This document shows, in pieces, positions 1 to 8,333 of a stretch of DNA of 64,000 nucleotides. This DNA is from Phocaeicola dorei. GTDB lineage: Bacteria; Bacteroidota; Bacteroidia; Bacteroidales; Bacteroidaceae. The notes under the pieces were generated by a model, which saw only the letters and a list, made by a program, of their open reading frames with translations, was not told where the DNA came from and ran no database searches. The stretch covers positions 1,023,501-1,087,500 of the forward strand of contig NZ_CP046176.1 in assembly GCF_013009555.1 (NCBI RefSeq), read 5' to 3'. The translations under genes and the position numbers were made by a program. The stretch's first letter is position 1. Every line of letters starts with the position of its first letter.

Positions 1-1985
1 AAAAAAAACATGCCAAGCATATTCTGGATTCCGAATTGACTACTTGCTTGGTTAAAGAAGCTTTTCAGGAATTACCGGAAGTGGCATTGGTTCCCGGATT
101 TATTTCTACTGATAAGAACAGTGGTGAAGTGACCAATTTGGGACGTGGCGGTTCAGATTATACCGCTTCTGTCATAGCTGCGGCACTGAATGCGGATAGC
201 TTGGAAATATGGACGGATGTGGATGGTTTCATGACGGCGGATCCGCGTGTAATCAGTACGGCCTATACCATTAATGAGTTGAGCTATGTGGAAGCGATGG
301 AGCTTTGTAACTTTGGAGCGAAAGTGGTTTATCCACCGACTATTTATCCGGTATGTCATAAGAATATCCCTATTCTGATTAAGAATACGTTCAATCCTCA
401 AGGCGAGGGAACTATCATAAAGCAGGAAGTTAATTCCGGTTCTAAAGCCATTAAAGGTATTTCATCCATCAATGATACGAGTTTGATTACGGTTACCGGC
501 CTGGGAATGGTGGGAGTGATCGGAGTGAATTTCCGAATTTTTAAAGCATTGGCACAAAACGGAATCAGCGTGTTTATGGTATCGCAGGCATCTTCCGAGA
601 ACAGTACTTCTATCGGTGTGCGTAATCAAGATGCGGCGCTGGCTTGTGAAGTGCTGAATGAGGAATTCTCCAAAGAAATAGAAATGGGGGAAATCAGTCC
701 GGTAGTTGCCGAAATGAATTTGGCCACCATTGCTATTGTCGGTGAGAACATGAAACATACACCGGGCATCGCCGGTAAATTGTTCGGAACTTTAGGCCGT
801 AACGGCATTAGTGTGATTGCTTGTGCGCAAGGTGCTTCAGAAACCAATATCTCTTTCGTGGTAGAATCCAAGTCACTGCGCAAATCATTGAATGTGATTC
901 ATGATTCGTTCTTCTTGTCCGAATATCAGGTGCTGAACCTTTTTATCTGCGGTACAGGTACGGTAGGAGGCAGTTTGATAGAGCAAATCCGTTGTCAGCA
1001 ACAAAAGTTGATGCAGGAACGCGGTTTGAAGCTGAAAGTGGTAGGTATAGCCGATGGACATCATGCGTTGTTTACCCGTGCAGGCGTAGACTTGTCACAG
1101 TATAAGGAAGAGTTGGCAGAGAAAGGAATGCCTTCGTCCACCCAGGTGTTGCATGACGAGATTATAGGTATGAATATATTCAACTCTGTGTTTGTGGATT
1201 GTACAGCCAGTGCAGAAGTTGCATCCTTATATAAAGATTTTCTGATGAATAATATTTCGGTGGTAGCAGCCAACAAAATTGCTGCTTCTTCCGAATACTC
1301 CGTTTATAGTGAACTGAAACAAATAGCCCGTCGTCGCGGTGTGAAATTCTTGTTTGAAACCAATGTAGGAGCAGGGCTTCCCATTATCAACACAATTAAT
1401 GACTTGATAAACAGTGGAGACAAGATCTTGAAAATAGAGGCGGTATTGAGCGGTACGTTGAATTATATCTTTAATAAAATAAGTGCGGATATTCCTTTCA
1501 GTAAGACCATAAAAATGGCACAGGAAGAACGCTACTCGGAACCCGATCCGCGTATTGACCTAAGTGGCAAGGATGTAATCCGCAAATTGGTTATTCTGGC
1601 TCGTGAAGCCGGATATAAATTGGAACAGGAAGACGTGGAAAAACATCTTTTTGTACCGAATGATTTCTTTGCAGGCTCATTGGAGGAATTCTGGAAGAAA
1701 GTACCTTCTTTGGACGCGGATTTTGAATCACGCCGTCAAAAGTTGGAGGATGAAAACAAACGTTGGCGTTTTGTAGCCAAGCTGGAAAATGGGAAAGGCA
1801 GTGTGTCTTTGCAGGAAGTAGACAGTAAACATCCGTTCTATGGCCTGGAAGGCAGCAATAATATAATTCTGCTTACAACCGAGCGATACAAAGAATATCC
1901 GATGATGATACAAGGATATGGGGCCGGTGCCAGTGTGACTGCCGCCGGAGTATTTGCCGATATCATGAGCATCGCTAATATTTAG
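1..1985 (+). CDS. thrA: Bifunctional aspartokinase / homoserine dehydrogenase, 5' end outside window
   Basis: The frame is open from base 3 to the TAG at 1983-1985, so the gene starts upstream of the window; the TTG at 36 is an internal Leu codon. The visible 660 residues hold the end of the aspartate kinase domain (a stretch with GGSDYTA), two ACT-type regulatory segments, and a homoserine dehydrogenase half with a nucleotide-binding GTGTVGG motif, VAANK, and the catalytic region around EERYSEPDPRIDLSGKD. The family phosphorylates aspartate and reduces aspartate semialdehyde to homoserine, the first and third steps to threonine and methionine, in the cytosol. The mutase-like gene begins 4 nt after the stop and thrC follows, which makes a thr operon. 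The ACT segments suggest threonine feedback control (family knowledge). Only the promoter and N-terminus are unseen. Confidence 0.96.
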   Translation, partial: KKHAKHILDSELTTCLVKEAFQELPEVALVPGFISTDKNSGEVTNLGRGGSDYTASVIAAALNADSLEIWTDVDGFMTADPRVISTAYTINELSYVEAMELCNFGAKVVYPPTIYPVCHKNIPILIKNTFNPQGEGTIIKQEVNSGSKAIKGISSINDTSLITVTGLGMVGVIGVNFRIFKALAQNGISVFMVSQASSENSTSIGVRNQDAALACEVLNEEFSKEIEMGEISPVVAEMNLATIAIVGENMKHTPGIAGKLFGTLGRNGISVIACAQGASETNISFVVESKSLRKSLNVIHDSFFLSEYQVLNLFICGTGTVGGSLIEQIRCQQQKLMQERGLKLKVVGIADGHHALFTRAGVDLSQYKEELAEKGMPSSTQVLHDEIIGMNIFNSVFVDCTASAEVASLYKDFLMNNISVVAANKIAASSEYSVYSELKQIARRRGVKFLFETNVGAGLPIINTINDLINSGDKILKIEAVLSGTLNYIFNKISADIPFSKTIKMAQEERYSEPDPRIDLSGKDVIRKLVILAREAGYKLEQEDVEKHLFVPNDFFAGSLEEFWKKVPSLDADFESRRQKLEDENKRWRFVAKLENGKGSVSLQEVDSKHPFYGLEGSNNIILLTTERYKEYPMMIQGYGAGASVTAAGVFADIMSIANI

Positions 1986-1989
1986 GCTT

Positions 1990-3201
1990 ATGAAACATAT
2001 TATTATTTTAGGTGATGGTATGGCCGACTGGCCTGCTGAATCACTAGGAAACAAAACATTGCTGCAATACTCCAGTACACCCTATATGGATAAATTGGCT
2101 GCTATGGGACGCACCGGGAGATTGATTACAGTCGCTCCCGGATTTCATCCGGGTAGTGAAGTGGCGAATATGTCTGTTATGGGCTATAATTTACCGAAAG
2201 TGTACGAAGGTCGTGGGCCGTTGGAAGCAGCAAGCATCGGGGTGGAGTTGCAACCGGGCGATATGGCTATGCGTTGTAATATTATCTGCATCGAAGATGA
2301 GAAGATAAAAAATCATTCCGCCGGACATATCACTACCGAAGAAGCTGATGTGCTGGTTAAATATTTGGACGAGAAATTGGGTTCTGACCGGATTCATTTC
2401 TATACCGGTGTACAATATCGCCATTTGTTGGTGATAAAAGGGGGAAATAAACAATTGGACTGCACCCCGCCCCATGATGTGCCTTTGCAGCCTTTCCGTC
2501 CGCTCATGGTGAAGGCGGAAGTACCGGAGGCGCAGGAAACGGCCGGATTGATTAATAATCTTATCCTGGCTTCTCAGAAATTATTGGCAGATCATCCGAT
2601 TAATCAAAAACGTATAGCCGAAGGCAAAGATCCTGCTAATAGTATCTGGCCTTGGAGTCCGGGCTATCGTCCGCAGATGGAACCTCTTTTCGAGAAGTAT
2701 CCGGCCATACAGAAAGGATCTGTTATTTCAGCGGTGGACTTAATCAATGGCATAGGACATTATGCAGGATTACGCCGTATTGCTGTAGAGGGGGCTACCG
2801 GTTTATATAATACGAATTATGAGAATAAGGTTGCTGCGGCATTGGAAGCATTGAAGACGGACGACTTTGTGTATCTGCATATTGAGGCCAGTGATGAGGC
2901 CGGTCACGAAGGAGATTTTAAGTTGAAGCAGTTTACTATTGAAAATCTGGATAAACGTGCTGTAGGACCTATTTATGAAGCAGTGAAGGATTGGGATGAG
3001 CCTGTGGCTATCGCCGTGCTTCCGGATCATCCTACGCCTTGCGAACTCCGTACCCATACGGCCGAACCTGTGCCTTTCCTTATCTATTATCCCGGTATAG
3101 AACCAGACTGTGTGCAGACCTTTGATGAAGTGGCATGTGTGGAAGGCAGTTATGGAATATTGAAAGAAGATGAGTTTATGAATGAATTTATGAAAAAATA
3201 A
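1990..3201 (+). CDS. Phosphoglycerate mutase (ApgM)-like protein, candidate homoserine kinase
   Basis: This 403-residue protein belongs to the alkaline-phosphatase superfamily, ApgM branch of 2,3-bisphosphoglycerate-independent mutases. Visible metal-site motifs are ILGDGMADWP at the N-terminus, a nucleophile-type Ser near residue 62 in GSEVANMSVMGY, and the C-terminal HIEASDEAGHEGD and PDHPTPCELRTHT. It starts 4 nt after thrA and is followed by thrC, with no thrB (GHMP-type homoserine kinase) in between. Position and missing thrB suggest it makes O-phosphohomoserine; I recall that fitness data on the Bacteroides thetaiotaomicron homologue led others to propose this. The alternative is true glycolytic mutase activity. 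Membership of the fold is certain, the substrate is not. Confidence 0.85.
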   Translation: MKHIIILGDGMADWPAESLGNKTLLQYSSTPYMDKLAAMGRTGRLITVAPGFHPGSEVANMSVMGYNLPKVYEGRGPLEAASIGVELQPGDMAMRCNIICIEDEKIKNHSAGHITTEEADVLVKYLDEKLGSDRIHFYTGVQYRHLLVIKGGNKQLDCTPPHDVPLQPFRPLMVKAEVPEAQETAGLINNLILASQKLLADHPINQKRIAEGKDPANSIWPWSPGYRPQMEPLFEKYPAIQKGSVISAVDLINGIGHYAGLRRIAVEGATGLYNTNYENKVAAALEALKTDDFVYLHIEASDEAGHEGDFKLKQFTIENLDKRAVGPIYEAVKDWDEPVAIAVLPDHPTPCELRTHTAEPVPFLIYYPGIEPDCVQTFDEVACVEGSYGILKEDEFMNEFMKK

Positions 3202-3254
3202 TGTGGCAGTTTGCTAATTTGCCCCAATGGCAATCCTCCATGTAAAGCCCTTGG

Positions 3255-3278
3255 CACATTAGCACATTAACACATTGA
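3255..3278 (+). repeat. Three tandem 8-bp repeats before thrC
   Basis: CACATTAG, CACATTAA and CACATTGA lie head to tail in the 90-nt spacer before thrC, ending 13 nt before its ATG. They form no hairpin. Function unknown. Confidence 0.7.
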
Positions 3279-3291
3279 AAAATTGTTTACT

Positions 3292-4593
3292 ATGAAATAT
3301 TACAGTACGAATCACCAGGCTCCCGATGCTTCTTTGGAAGAAGCTGTAGTGAAGGGACTGGCTTCTGACAAAGGTTTGTATATGCCCGAGGCCATCAAGC
3401 CATTGCCGCAAGAGTTTTATGATCAGATTGAGAATCTGTCGTTTCAGGAAATTGCTTATCGCGTGGCCGATGCTTTCTTCGGTGAGGATGTTCCTGCTGA
3501 AACACTGAAGCAGATAGTTTATGATACATTGAGTTTTGATGTTCCTGCCGTAAAGGTAAAAGATAATATTTACTCTTTGGAACTGTTTCATGGTCCCACA
3601 TTGGCATTTAAAGATGTAGGTGGACGTTTCATGGCCCGTTTGTTGGGCTACTTCATTAAAAAAGAAGGGCAAAAGCAGGTGAATGTACTGGTTGCGACTT
3701 CGGGGGATACCGGTAGTGCTGTAGCCAATGGCTTCCTCGGAGTGGAAGGTATTCATGTGTATGTGCTTTATCCGAAAGGAAAAGTCAGTGAAATTCAGGA
3801 AAAGCAGTTCACGACTCTGGGTCAGAATATTACAGCGCTAGAAGTGGACGGTACTTTTGATGACTGCCAGGCATTGGTTAAGAATGCGTTTATGGATGCT
3901 GACTTGAATGCACACATGAAGTTGACTTCTGCCAACTCCATCAATGTGGCTCGTTTCCTGCCACAGGCATTTTATTACTTCTATGCCTACGCGCAGTTAA
4001 AGAAAGAAGGAAAAGCGGATCATCTGGTAGTATGCGTACCTAGCGGAAACTTTGGTAATATCACCGCCGGACTATTTGGTAAACGTATGGGCTTGCCTGT
4101 CAAGCGTTTTATTGCGGCCAATAACCGGAATGATATTTTCTACCAATACTTGCAGACCGGAAAATACAACCCTCGTCCTTCCATTGCTACTATTGCCAAT
4201 GCAATGGATGTGGGAGATCCAAGTAATTTTGCCCGTGTACTGGCATTGTATGATAACAGTCATGCTGCCATAACAGCGGATATCTCTGGTGCGACTTATA
4301 CGGATGAACAGATTCGTGAAACGGTGGGTGAGGTATATCGGGAAACCGGTTACTTGCTCGATCCGCATGGAGCCTGCGGTTATCGTGCTTTATCCGAAGG
4401 ATTGTTCCCCTGCGAGACGGGTATTTTTCTGGAAACGGCACATCCGGCTAAATTCCTGGAAACTGTGGAAGGTATCATTGGCGACAAAGTGGAGATTCCC
4501 ACCAAACTGCAAGAGTTTATGAAAGGAACTAAACAAAGTATTCCGATGGAAAAAGACTTTGAAAGTTTCAAAGGCTATTTGATGAAAGAATAG
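3292..4593 (+). CDS. thrC: Threonine synthase
   Basis: A PLP enzyme of 433 residues that converts O-phosphohomoserine to threonine and phosphate. The PLP lysine is about residue 107 in GPTLAFKDVGGRF, and a phosphate-binding loop lies in VATSGDTGSAVANGF, both typical of fold-II threonine synthases. I chose the ATG at 3292 (protein starts MKYYSTNHQ) over the TTG at 3283, because family members start this way and TTG starts are rare. It is the third gene of the thr operon. The 90-nt gap before it is longer than the 4-nt gap upstream. A 13-bp hairpin follows the stop. Confidence 0.96.
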   Translation: MKYYSTNHQAPDASLEEAVVKGLASDKGLYMPEAIKPLPQEFYDQIENLSFQEIAYRVADAFFGEDVPAETLKQIVYDTLSFDVPAVKVKDNIYSLELFHGPTLAFKDVGGRFMARLLGYFIKKEGQKQVNVLVATSGDTGSAVANGFLGVEGIHVYVLYPKGKVSEIQEKQFTTLGQNITALEVDGTFDDCQALVKNAFMDADLNAHMKLTSANSINVARFLPQAFYYFYAYAQLKKEGKADHLVVCVPSGNFGNITAGLFGKRMGLPVKRFIAANNRNDIFYQYLQTGKYNPRPSIATIANAMDVGDPSNFARVLALYDNSHAAITADISGATYTDEQIRETVGEVYRETGYLLDPHGACGYRALSEGLFPCETGIFLETAHPAKFLETVEGIIGDKVEIPTKLQEFMKGTKQSIPMEKDFESFKGYLMKE

Positions 4594-4629
4594 CTTTTAG
4601 AAATTCTGATAAGAGAGGGGGCCAAAAGT

Positions 4630-4683
4630 CCAAAGTAACTATCCAATGGTTCACCGTGGGGGCGGATTGAATAGTTACTTTGG
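4630..4683 (+). terminator. Hairpin after thrC
   Basis: A perfect 13-bp inverted repeat: CCAAAGTAACTAT at 4630-4642 and its complement at 4671-4683, with a 28-nt loop. It lies 36 nt after the thrC stop. No strong U-tract follows, so it may be an RNA 3'-end stabiliser rather than an intrinsic terminator. Confidence 0.6.
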
Positions 4684-4804
4684 GTTCATTTACATGAAGA
4701 ACAAAAAAGTTCCGTCACAGCAACATGCTCATTACTAATCACTTTCTGTGTGAAGGTTTCTCAAATCCCCCTCAATCGGTGGTATGCTTCCGGCTATCGA
4801 ATCC

Positions 4805-4820
4805 TGTTACGTATGTAACA
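4805..4820. repeat. Palindrome TGTTAC-N4-GTAACA
   Basis: A 16-bp dyad with 6-bp perfect arms in the convergent gap between thrC and btuD. It looks like a protein-binding dyad. No promoter or gene is obvious beside it. Confidence 0.5.
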
Positions 4821-4863
4821 AGAGCCTATTCCTATCATATTTTCACTCCGTTCCATTTGATAT

Positions 4864-4943
4864 TTCACCCGGGTGAAGCAACTGTTTCACCTAGGCGGAA
4901 ACGGCTGTTCACCTAAGTGAAATCGCCTCTTCACTCGGGTGAA
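4864..4943. repeat. Four palindromes phased at exactly 22 bp
   Basis: Units begin at 4864, 4886, 4908 and 4930. Each is a version of TTCACCCGGGTGAA: the first is a perfect 14-bp palindrome, the others are imperfect (TTCACCTAGGCGGAA, TTCACCTAAGTGAA, TTCACTCGGGTGAA). Spacers of 7-8 nt such as GCAACTGT separate them. The rest of 4684-5163 has no gene I can support; short open frames there have no family features. TGCACAG (5099-5105) pairs with CTGTGCA (5131-5137) as a weak hairpin near the end of btuD. Confidence 0.85.
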
Positions 4944-5163
4944 GCAACAAATGCAGATGGACAAAAATACGCCTTATGACGCTCCCCTGCAAGGAAGCAA
5001 CCGCAACTATGACACAGGAATTGGAACAACCAATATACGTCAAGTAGAATCTGGCAGTGGAGAATGGCAAACCGTTTCAGGGGAATTTAGAATATATTTG
5101 CACAGCATGTCGTTGATTTACAGAAAGATACTGTGCATAATTCGGAATGATTGATGCGTGTCT

Positions 5164-6171
5164 TTATTTTATTTCTTCCAGCAACTTTCCGAACGAAGTG
5201 AATGTCCGATGTTTCCCGTCCCGGGTGAGGTACAAGGCATCGGGGGCGATGACTTGTAGATGGGGCAGACCGGCAGGAGCGTTTTTGGCTTGCAGACAAG
5301 TATATCCGTGACGGTTCAGTGCGTTGATAGTCCAGTGCAGCAAGGTTTCATCTGTCGCTTCCACCGTTATTTCCTGCTTTCCATTCACGGTTGGATAGTA
5401 GATGCCATGATCATAATCGAACCGGATATTACTGTGTGAGAATAAGTTGTCCATCTGATGGCTTAGAATCATATCTTCCGTCACTCCACATTGCAATCCT
5501 TTCTCTTTAGACAACAGCCAAAGCTTGTCCGACAGGACTAGAGCTTGTTCTATATCATGGGTTGATAGCAGAATAGCCTTGTTTTGTTCCACGGCCAGCC
5601 TGTGCAGTAAAGTCATGATTTCTATCCGGCTTACTACATCCAGAAAGGCGGTTGGCTCATCCAGAATAATCAGTGGACATTCTTGTACCAATGCTTTGGC
5701 TATCATTACTTTCTGTCTCTCTCCGTCCGAAAGTTCGGCTGTATAACTTTGTGCTTTGTGAGTGATTCCTACGGCATTTAGGGCTTCTTGAATGATGGCA
5801 TGGTCATGCCGGTGCAATCTTCCGAAGAACCCCGTGTGCGGCTGGCGTCCCAAAGCTACCAGTTCATACACGGTCAATCCTCCTGCTTGGGTCTTGTCCG
5901 TCAAAACCACGCCAATGGTACGGGAGCGTTCTTTTTCCGAATAGTGTTGTAAAGGTTTGTCCAGTAATTGTAAATCTCCGGCTAAAGAGGGTTGTGAGGC
6001 GGATAATGTACGAAGTAACGTCGATTTTCCGGCTCCGTTGGCTCCAAGCAGACTGGTCAGTTCTCCTGGGTAAAGCTCGAAAGAAAGGTGTTCGTGCACT
6101 TTCTTCTCTTCTTTATGGGTGCGATAACCTATACATAGGTCTGTTGCGGTGATAACAGCTTGCTTTTCCAT
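5164..6171 (-). CDS. btuD: Cobalamin ABC transporter ATPase
   Basis: A 335-residue ABC ATPase of the FepC/BtuD type. It has Walker A GANGAGKS at residues 43-50, signature LSDGERQKV, Walker B LIILDEPTAF and an H-loop STHD. After the ATPase core there are about 90 extra residues of unknown role, which smaller BtuD proteins lack. It would power B12 import across the inner membrane with BtuC. Its ATG shares one base with the btuC stop (TGATG), so the two are translationally coupled. The family could also serve haem or siderophores, but the riboswitch, btuB and btuG upstream point to cobalamin. Confidence 0.88.
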   Translation of the reverse strand: MEKQAVITATDLCIGYRTHKEEKKVHEHLSFELYPGELTSLLGANGAGKSTLLRTLSASQPSLAGDLQLLDKPLQHYSEKERSRTIGVVLTDKTQAGGLTVYELVALGRQPHTGFFGRLHRHDHAIIQEALNAVGITHKAQSYTAELSDGERQKVMIAKALVQECPLIILDEPTAFLDVVSRIEIMTLLHRLAVEQNKAILLSTHDIEQALVLSDKLWLLSKEKGLQCGVTEDMILSHQMDNLFSHSNIRFDYDHGIYYPTVNGKQEITVEATDETLLHWTINALNRHGYTCLQAKNAPAGLPHLQVIAPDALYLTRDGKHRTFTSFGKLLEEIK

Positions 6172-7208
6172 CAGTTGAAATACTGGATTTTACGTTGGTT
6201 CACAATGACATAAATAATAATGGGCGCACCAATGACCGGGGTGACGGCGTTTAGCGGAATGATACCTGTTTCGCCCGGCAAAATACAGATAAAGTTACAA
6301 ACTAGTGCAATCACTCCGCCGGTCAGCATAGTGACGGGCAGCAAGGAATTATGATTGGATGTTCCCAACATCAGACGGGCGATATGAGGTACAGCCAGTC
6401 CGATGAAAGAAATCGGACCGCAAAAAGCAGTTGTTATTGCTGTCAGTATTCCGGTGGCGATAAGCAGCAGGTTGCGTGTACGGCGAATGTTAATTCCTAG
6501 GTTTTCGGCATAGCGTGTGCCTAGCAGCAAGGCATTCAGAGGTTTTATCAAGAGTATGGTAATCAGCAGCCCTGTCGCTGTAACCAGAGAGAAAAAGGGA
6601 AGCTGTTGTAAAGATACTCCTCCAAAGTTTCCCATTCCCCAAATCATGTAGGAATGTACTCCTTCTGCCGTGGAGAAAAAGTTGAGTAGGGAGATGGCAG
6701 ATGAAGTGATATACCCTATCATGATACCTATAATGAGCAGCATAATGCTGTTTTTTATCAAAGTGGAGAAGAATAGAATGATTCCCATCACCAGCATGGA
6801 TCCTATAAACGCTCCGATAATGACGGAAATAAAACCGGATAAAGTAAATACGCCGGCGGTGATTGTTCCTGCACCTGCCAGCATGACCAAAGCAACCCCC
6901 AGACTTGCCCCTGAACTGATGCCCAAGATGGAAGGATCGGCCAGGGGATTATTGAAAGTCGTTTGCAACATCAGTCCCGATGAGGCTAACGCCATTCCAC
7001 AGAGTAAAGCCGTAACCGCTTGCGGCAGGCGGGATTCCCAGACAATAAAACTCCAACTCGCCTTTTCTACTTCATTGCCTGTAAGGATATGCCACACCAC
7101 CTCGGCAGGGATGTTTACCGAACCGAACAACAGGTTGGCTCCTGTCAATGCAAGGATGAGGAGGAGCAGTATGATACCGTATTTCGTTCCTTTATTCTTC
7201 AAAATCAC
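6171..7208 (-). CDS. btuC: Cobalamin ABC transporter permease (FecCD family)
   Basis: A 345-residue hydrophobic protein with about 9-10 membrane segments, starting with a strong helix after MILKNKGTKYG. Family signatures include the LPQAVTALLCGMALASSGLMLQ-type coupling region and GISSGASLG, and near the C-terminus GPISFIGLAVPHIARLM. It forms the inner-membrane channel for B12 with BtuD. The start overlaps the btuF stop by 4 nt (ATGA). Substrate assignment comes from the operon. Confidence 0.88.
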   Translation of the reverse strand: MILKNKGTKYGIILLLLILALTGANLLFGSVNIPAEVVWHILTGNEVEKASWSFIVWESRLPQAVTALLCGMALASSGLMLQTTFNNPLADPSILGISSGASLGVALVMLAGAGTITAGVFTLSGFISVIIGAFIGSMLVMGIILFFSTLIKNSIMLLIIGIMIGYITSSAISLLNFFSTAEGVHSYMIWGMGNFGGVSLQQLPFFSLVTATGLLITILLIKPLNALLLGTRYAENLGINIRRTRNLLLIATGILTAITTAFCGPISFIGLAVPHIARLMLGTSNHNSLLPVTMLTGGVIALVCNFICILPGETGIIPLNAVTPVIGAPIIIYVIVNQRKIQYFN

Positions 7209-8332
7209 TCCGCTAATTTAGTGAAATATTTTAATTCATACCCTTCTAAAAGCGTAGGATGGAATATTTTTATCAAATCTTTCAGCAACCGGTCGGGATG
7301 GAAAGGGGAATCTTCGTAAAAGTCTACCTTCCCTGTGTTGCATCCATAAATGTTGCGTTCCTTGAATGCGCGGAAACCGGTGTATGGAGCATAGTCCTGC
7401 TCCAATTCCTTATAAGTCTTGTCAATGGCCTGATTATATTTGATGAGCCAAAAGTCTGCATTCTGCCCTTTGTCAAACACGGTTTCGAAGGCTAGGGGAA
7501 CAGAACCGCTATGCTCGTCATTGGCAAACACATAATTTGCCCCGGCATCCGCATAAATCCGTGCGGAGGTGCTTTTCCCTCCCGGAACATACCATGCCGA
7601 ACCATTCTTCAGTTCGCTGATAACGCTCGGTGCAGATGAAAGGGGAGCAACCAATGCTTTCAGCTCATTATAGTTTTTTTCCACCTCGGCAAACAAGCTG
7701 TCCGCTTTTTGTGCCTCACCGAACAGAAGGCCGTAGAAACGCATCCATTCGGCACGTCCCAATGCCGAAGTTTCCATGTAGTCTGCACATTCGATAATGG
7801 GGATGTTGAGTTTCTCCACCCGTCCGTATCCGCCACTGTTCTCAAAAGGGGAGAGCATAATGGCATCGGGATGCAGGTCGATTATCTTTTCTATATCCGG
7901 GTTCATTCCATTCCCTACATCGGCGATGCTTCCTGTGCGGCAGCCATCCTGCACTTCTTGCAGTTTGATATACTTCAAATCGCAGACTCCTCCAATACTT
8001 TTCAATGCACCAATCTGGTTGAGCAATCCGCAATGTACGGATGAGTAAACAACGGCCTTACTCAATGGCGTGCGGACAAGTGTCCCTTCCGGCAAGTCGG
8101 CAGGCAGGGACTTTTTTTTGTCAACCAAGACATAGGTGTGCAGTATCCGGGTCGTATCCCATGGATTGCGCAGACGGGCAATGGTATAGTCTTCGGTTGC
8201 AGACAGGCTGAGGTTTTCTGCATAACGCAAAGGGATTGCTTTTTCTGCTTCTATTACAGAAGAACTCTTGCTTTTTCCGCCGCAGGAGGAAAGAAGGGCA
8301 AGTAAGAAGATGAATAGGATTACTTGTTTCAT
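7205..8332 (-). CDS. btuF: Cobalamin-binding lipoprotein of the ABC transporter
   Basis: A 375-residue exported lipoprotein: signal MKQVILFIFLLALLSSC ends in a lipobox Cys, followed by GGKS. The rest matches the two-lobed periplasmic binding proteins of the FepB/BtuF class, with YSSVHCGLLNQIGALKSIGG and PDIEKIIDLHPDAIML as landmarks. It would carry B12 from BtuB to BtuCD. It starts 1 nt after the stop of the AlbA gene and overlaps btuC by 4 nt, so translation of this block is coupled. The B12 role is inferred from context. Confidence 0.87.
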   Translation of the reverse strand: MKQVILFIFLLALLSSCGGKSKSSSVIEAEKAIPLRYAENLSLSATEDYTIARLRNPWDTTRILHTYVLVDKKKSLPADLPEGTLVRTPLSKAVVYSSVHCGLLNQIGALKSIGGVCDLKYIKLQEVQDGCRTGSIADVGNGMNPDIEKIIDLHPDAIMLSPFENSGGYGRVEKLNIPIIECADYMETSALGRAEWMRFYGLLFGEAQKADSLFAEVEKNYNELKALVAPLSSAPSVISELKNGSAWYVPGGKSTSARIYADAGANYVFANDEHSGSVPLAFETVFDKGQNADFWLIKYNQAIDKTYKELEQDYAPYTGFRAFKERNIYGCNTGKVDFYEDSPFHPDRLLKDLIKIFHPTLLEGYELKYFTKLAE

Positions 8333-8333
8333 G

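Noticed and set aside
4864..4943. CRISPR array at the 22-bp repeats
   Set aside because: Units are palindromic and differ from each other, spacers are only 7-8 nt, and no cas gene is near.
4939..5154. Open frame of 71 codons in the thrC-btuD gap
   Set aside because: It starts at GTG inside the phased palindromes, has no family features and no start signals.
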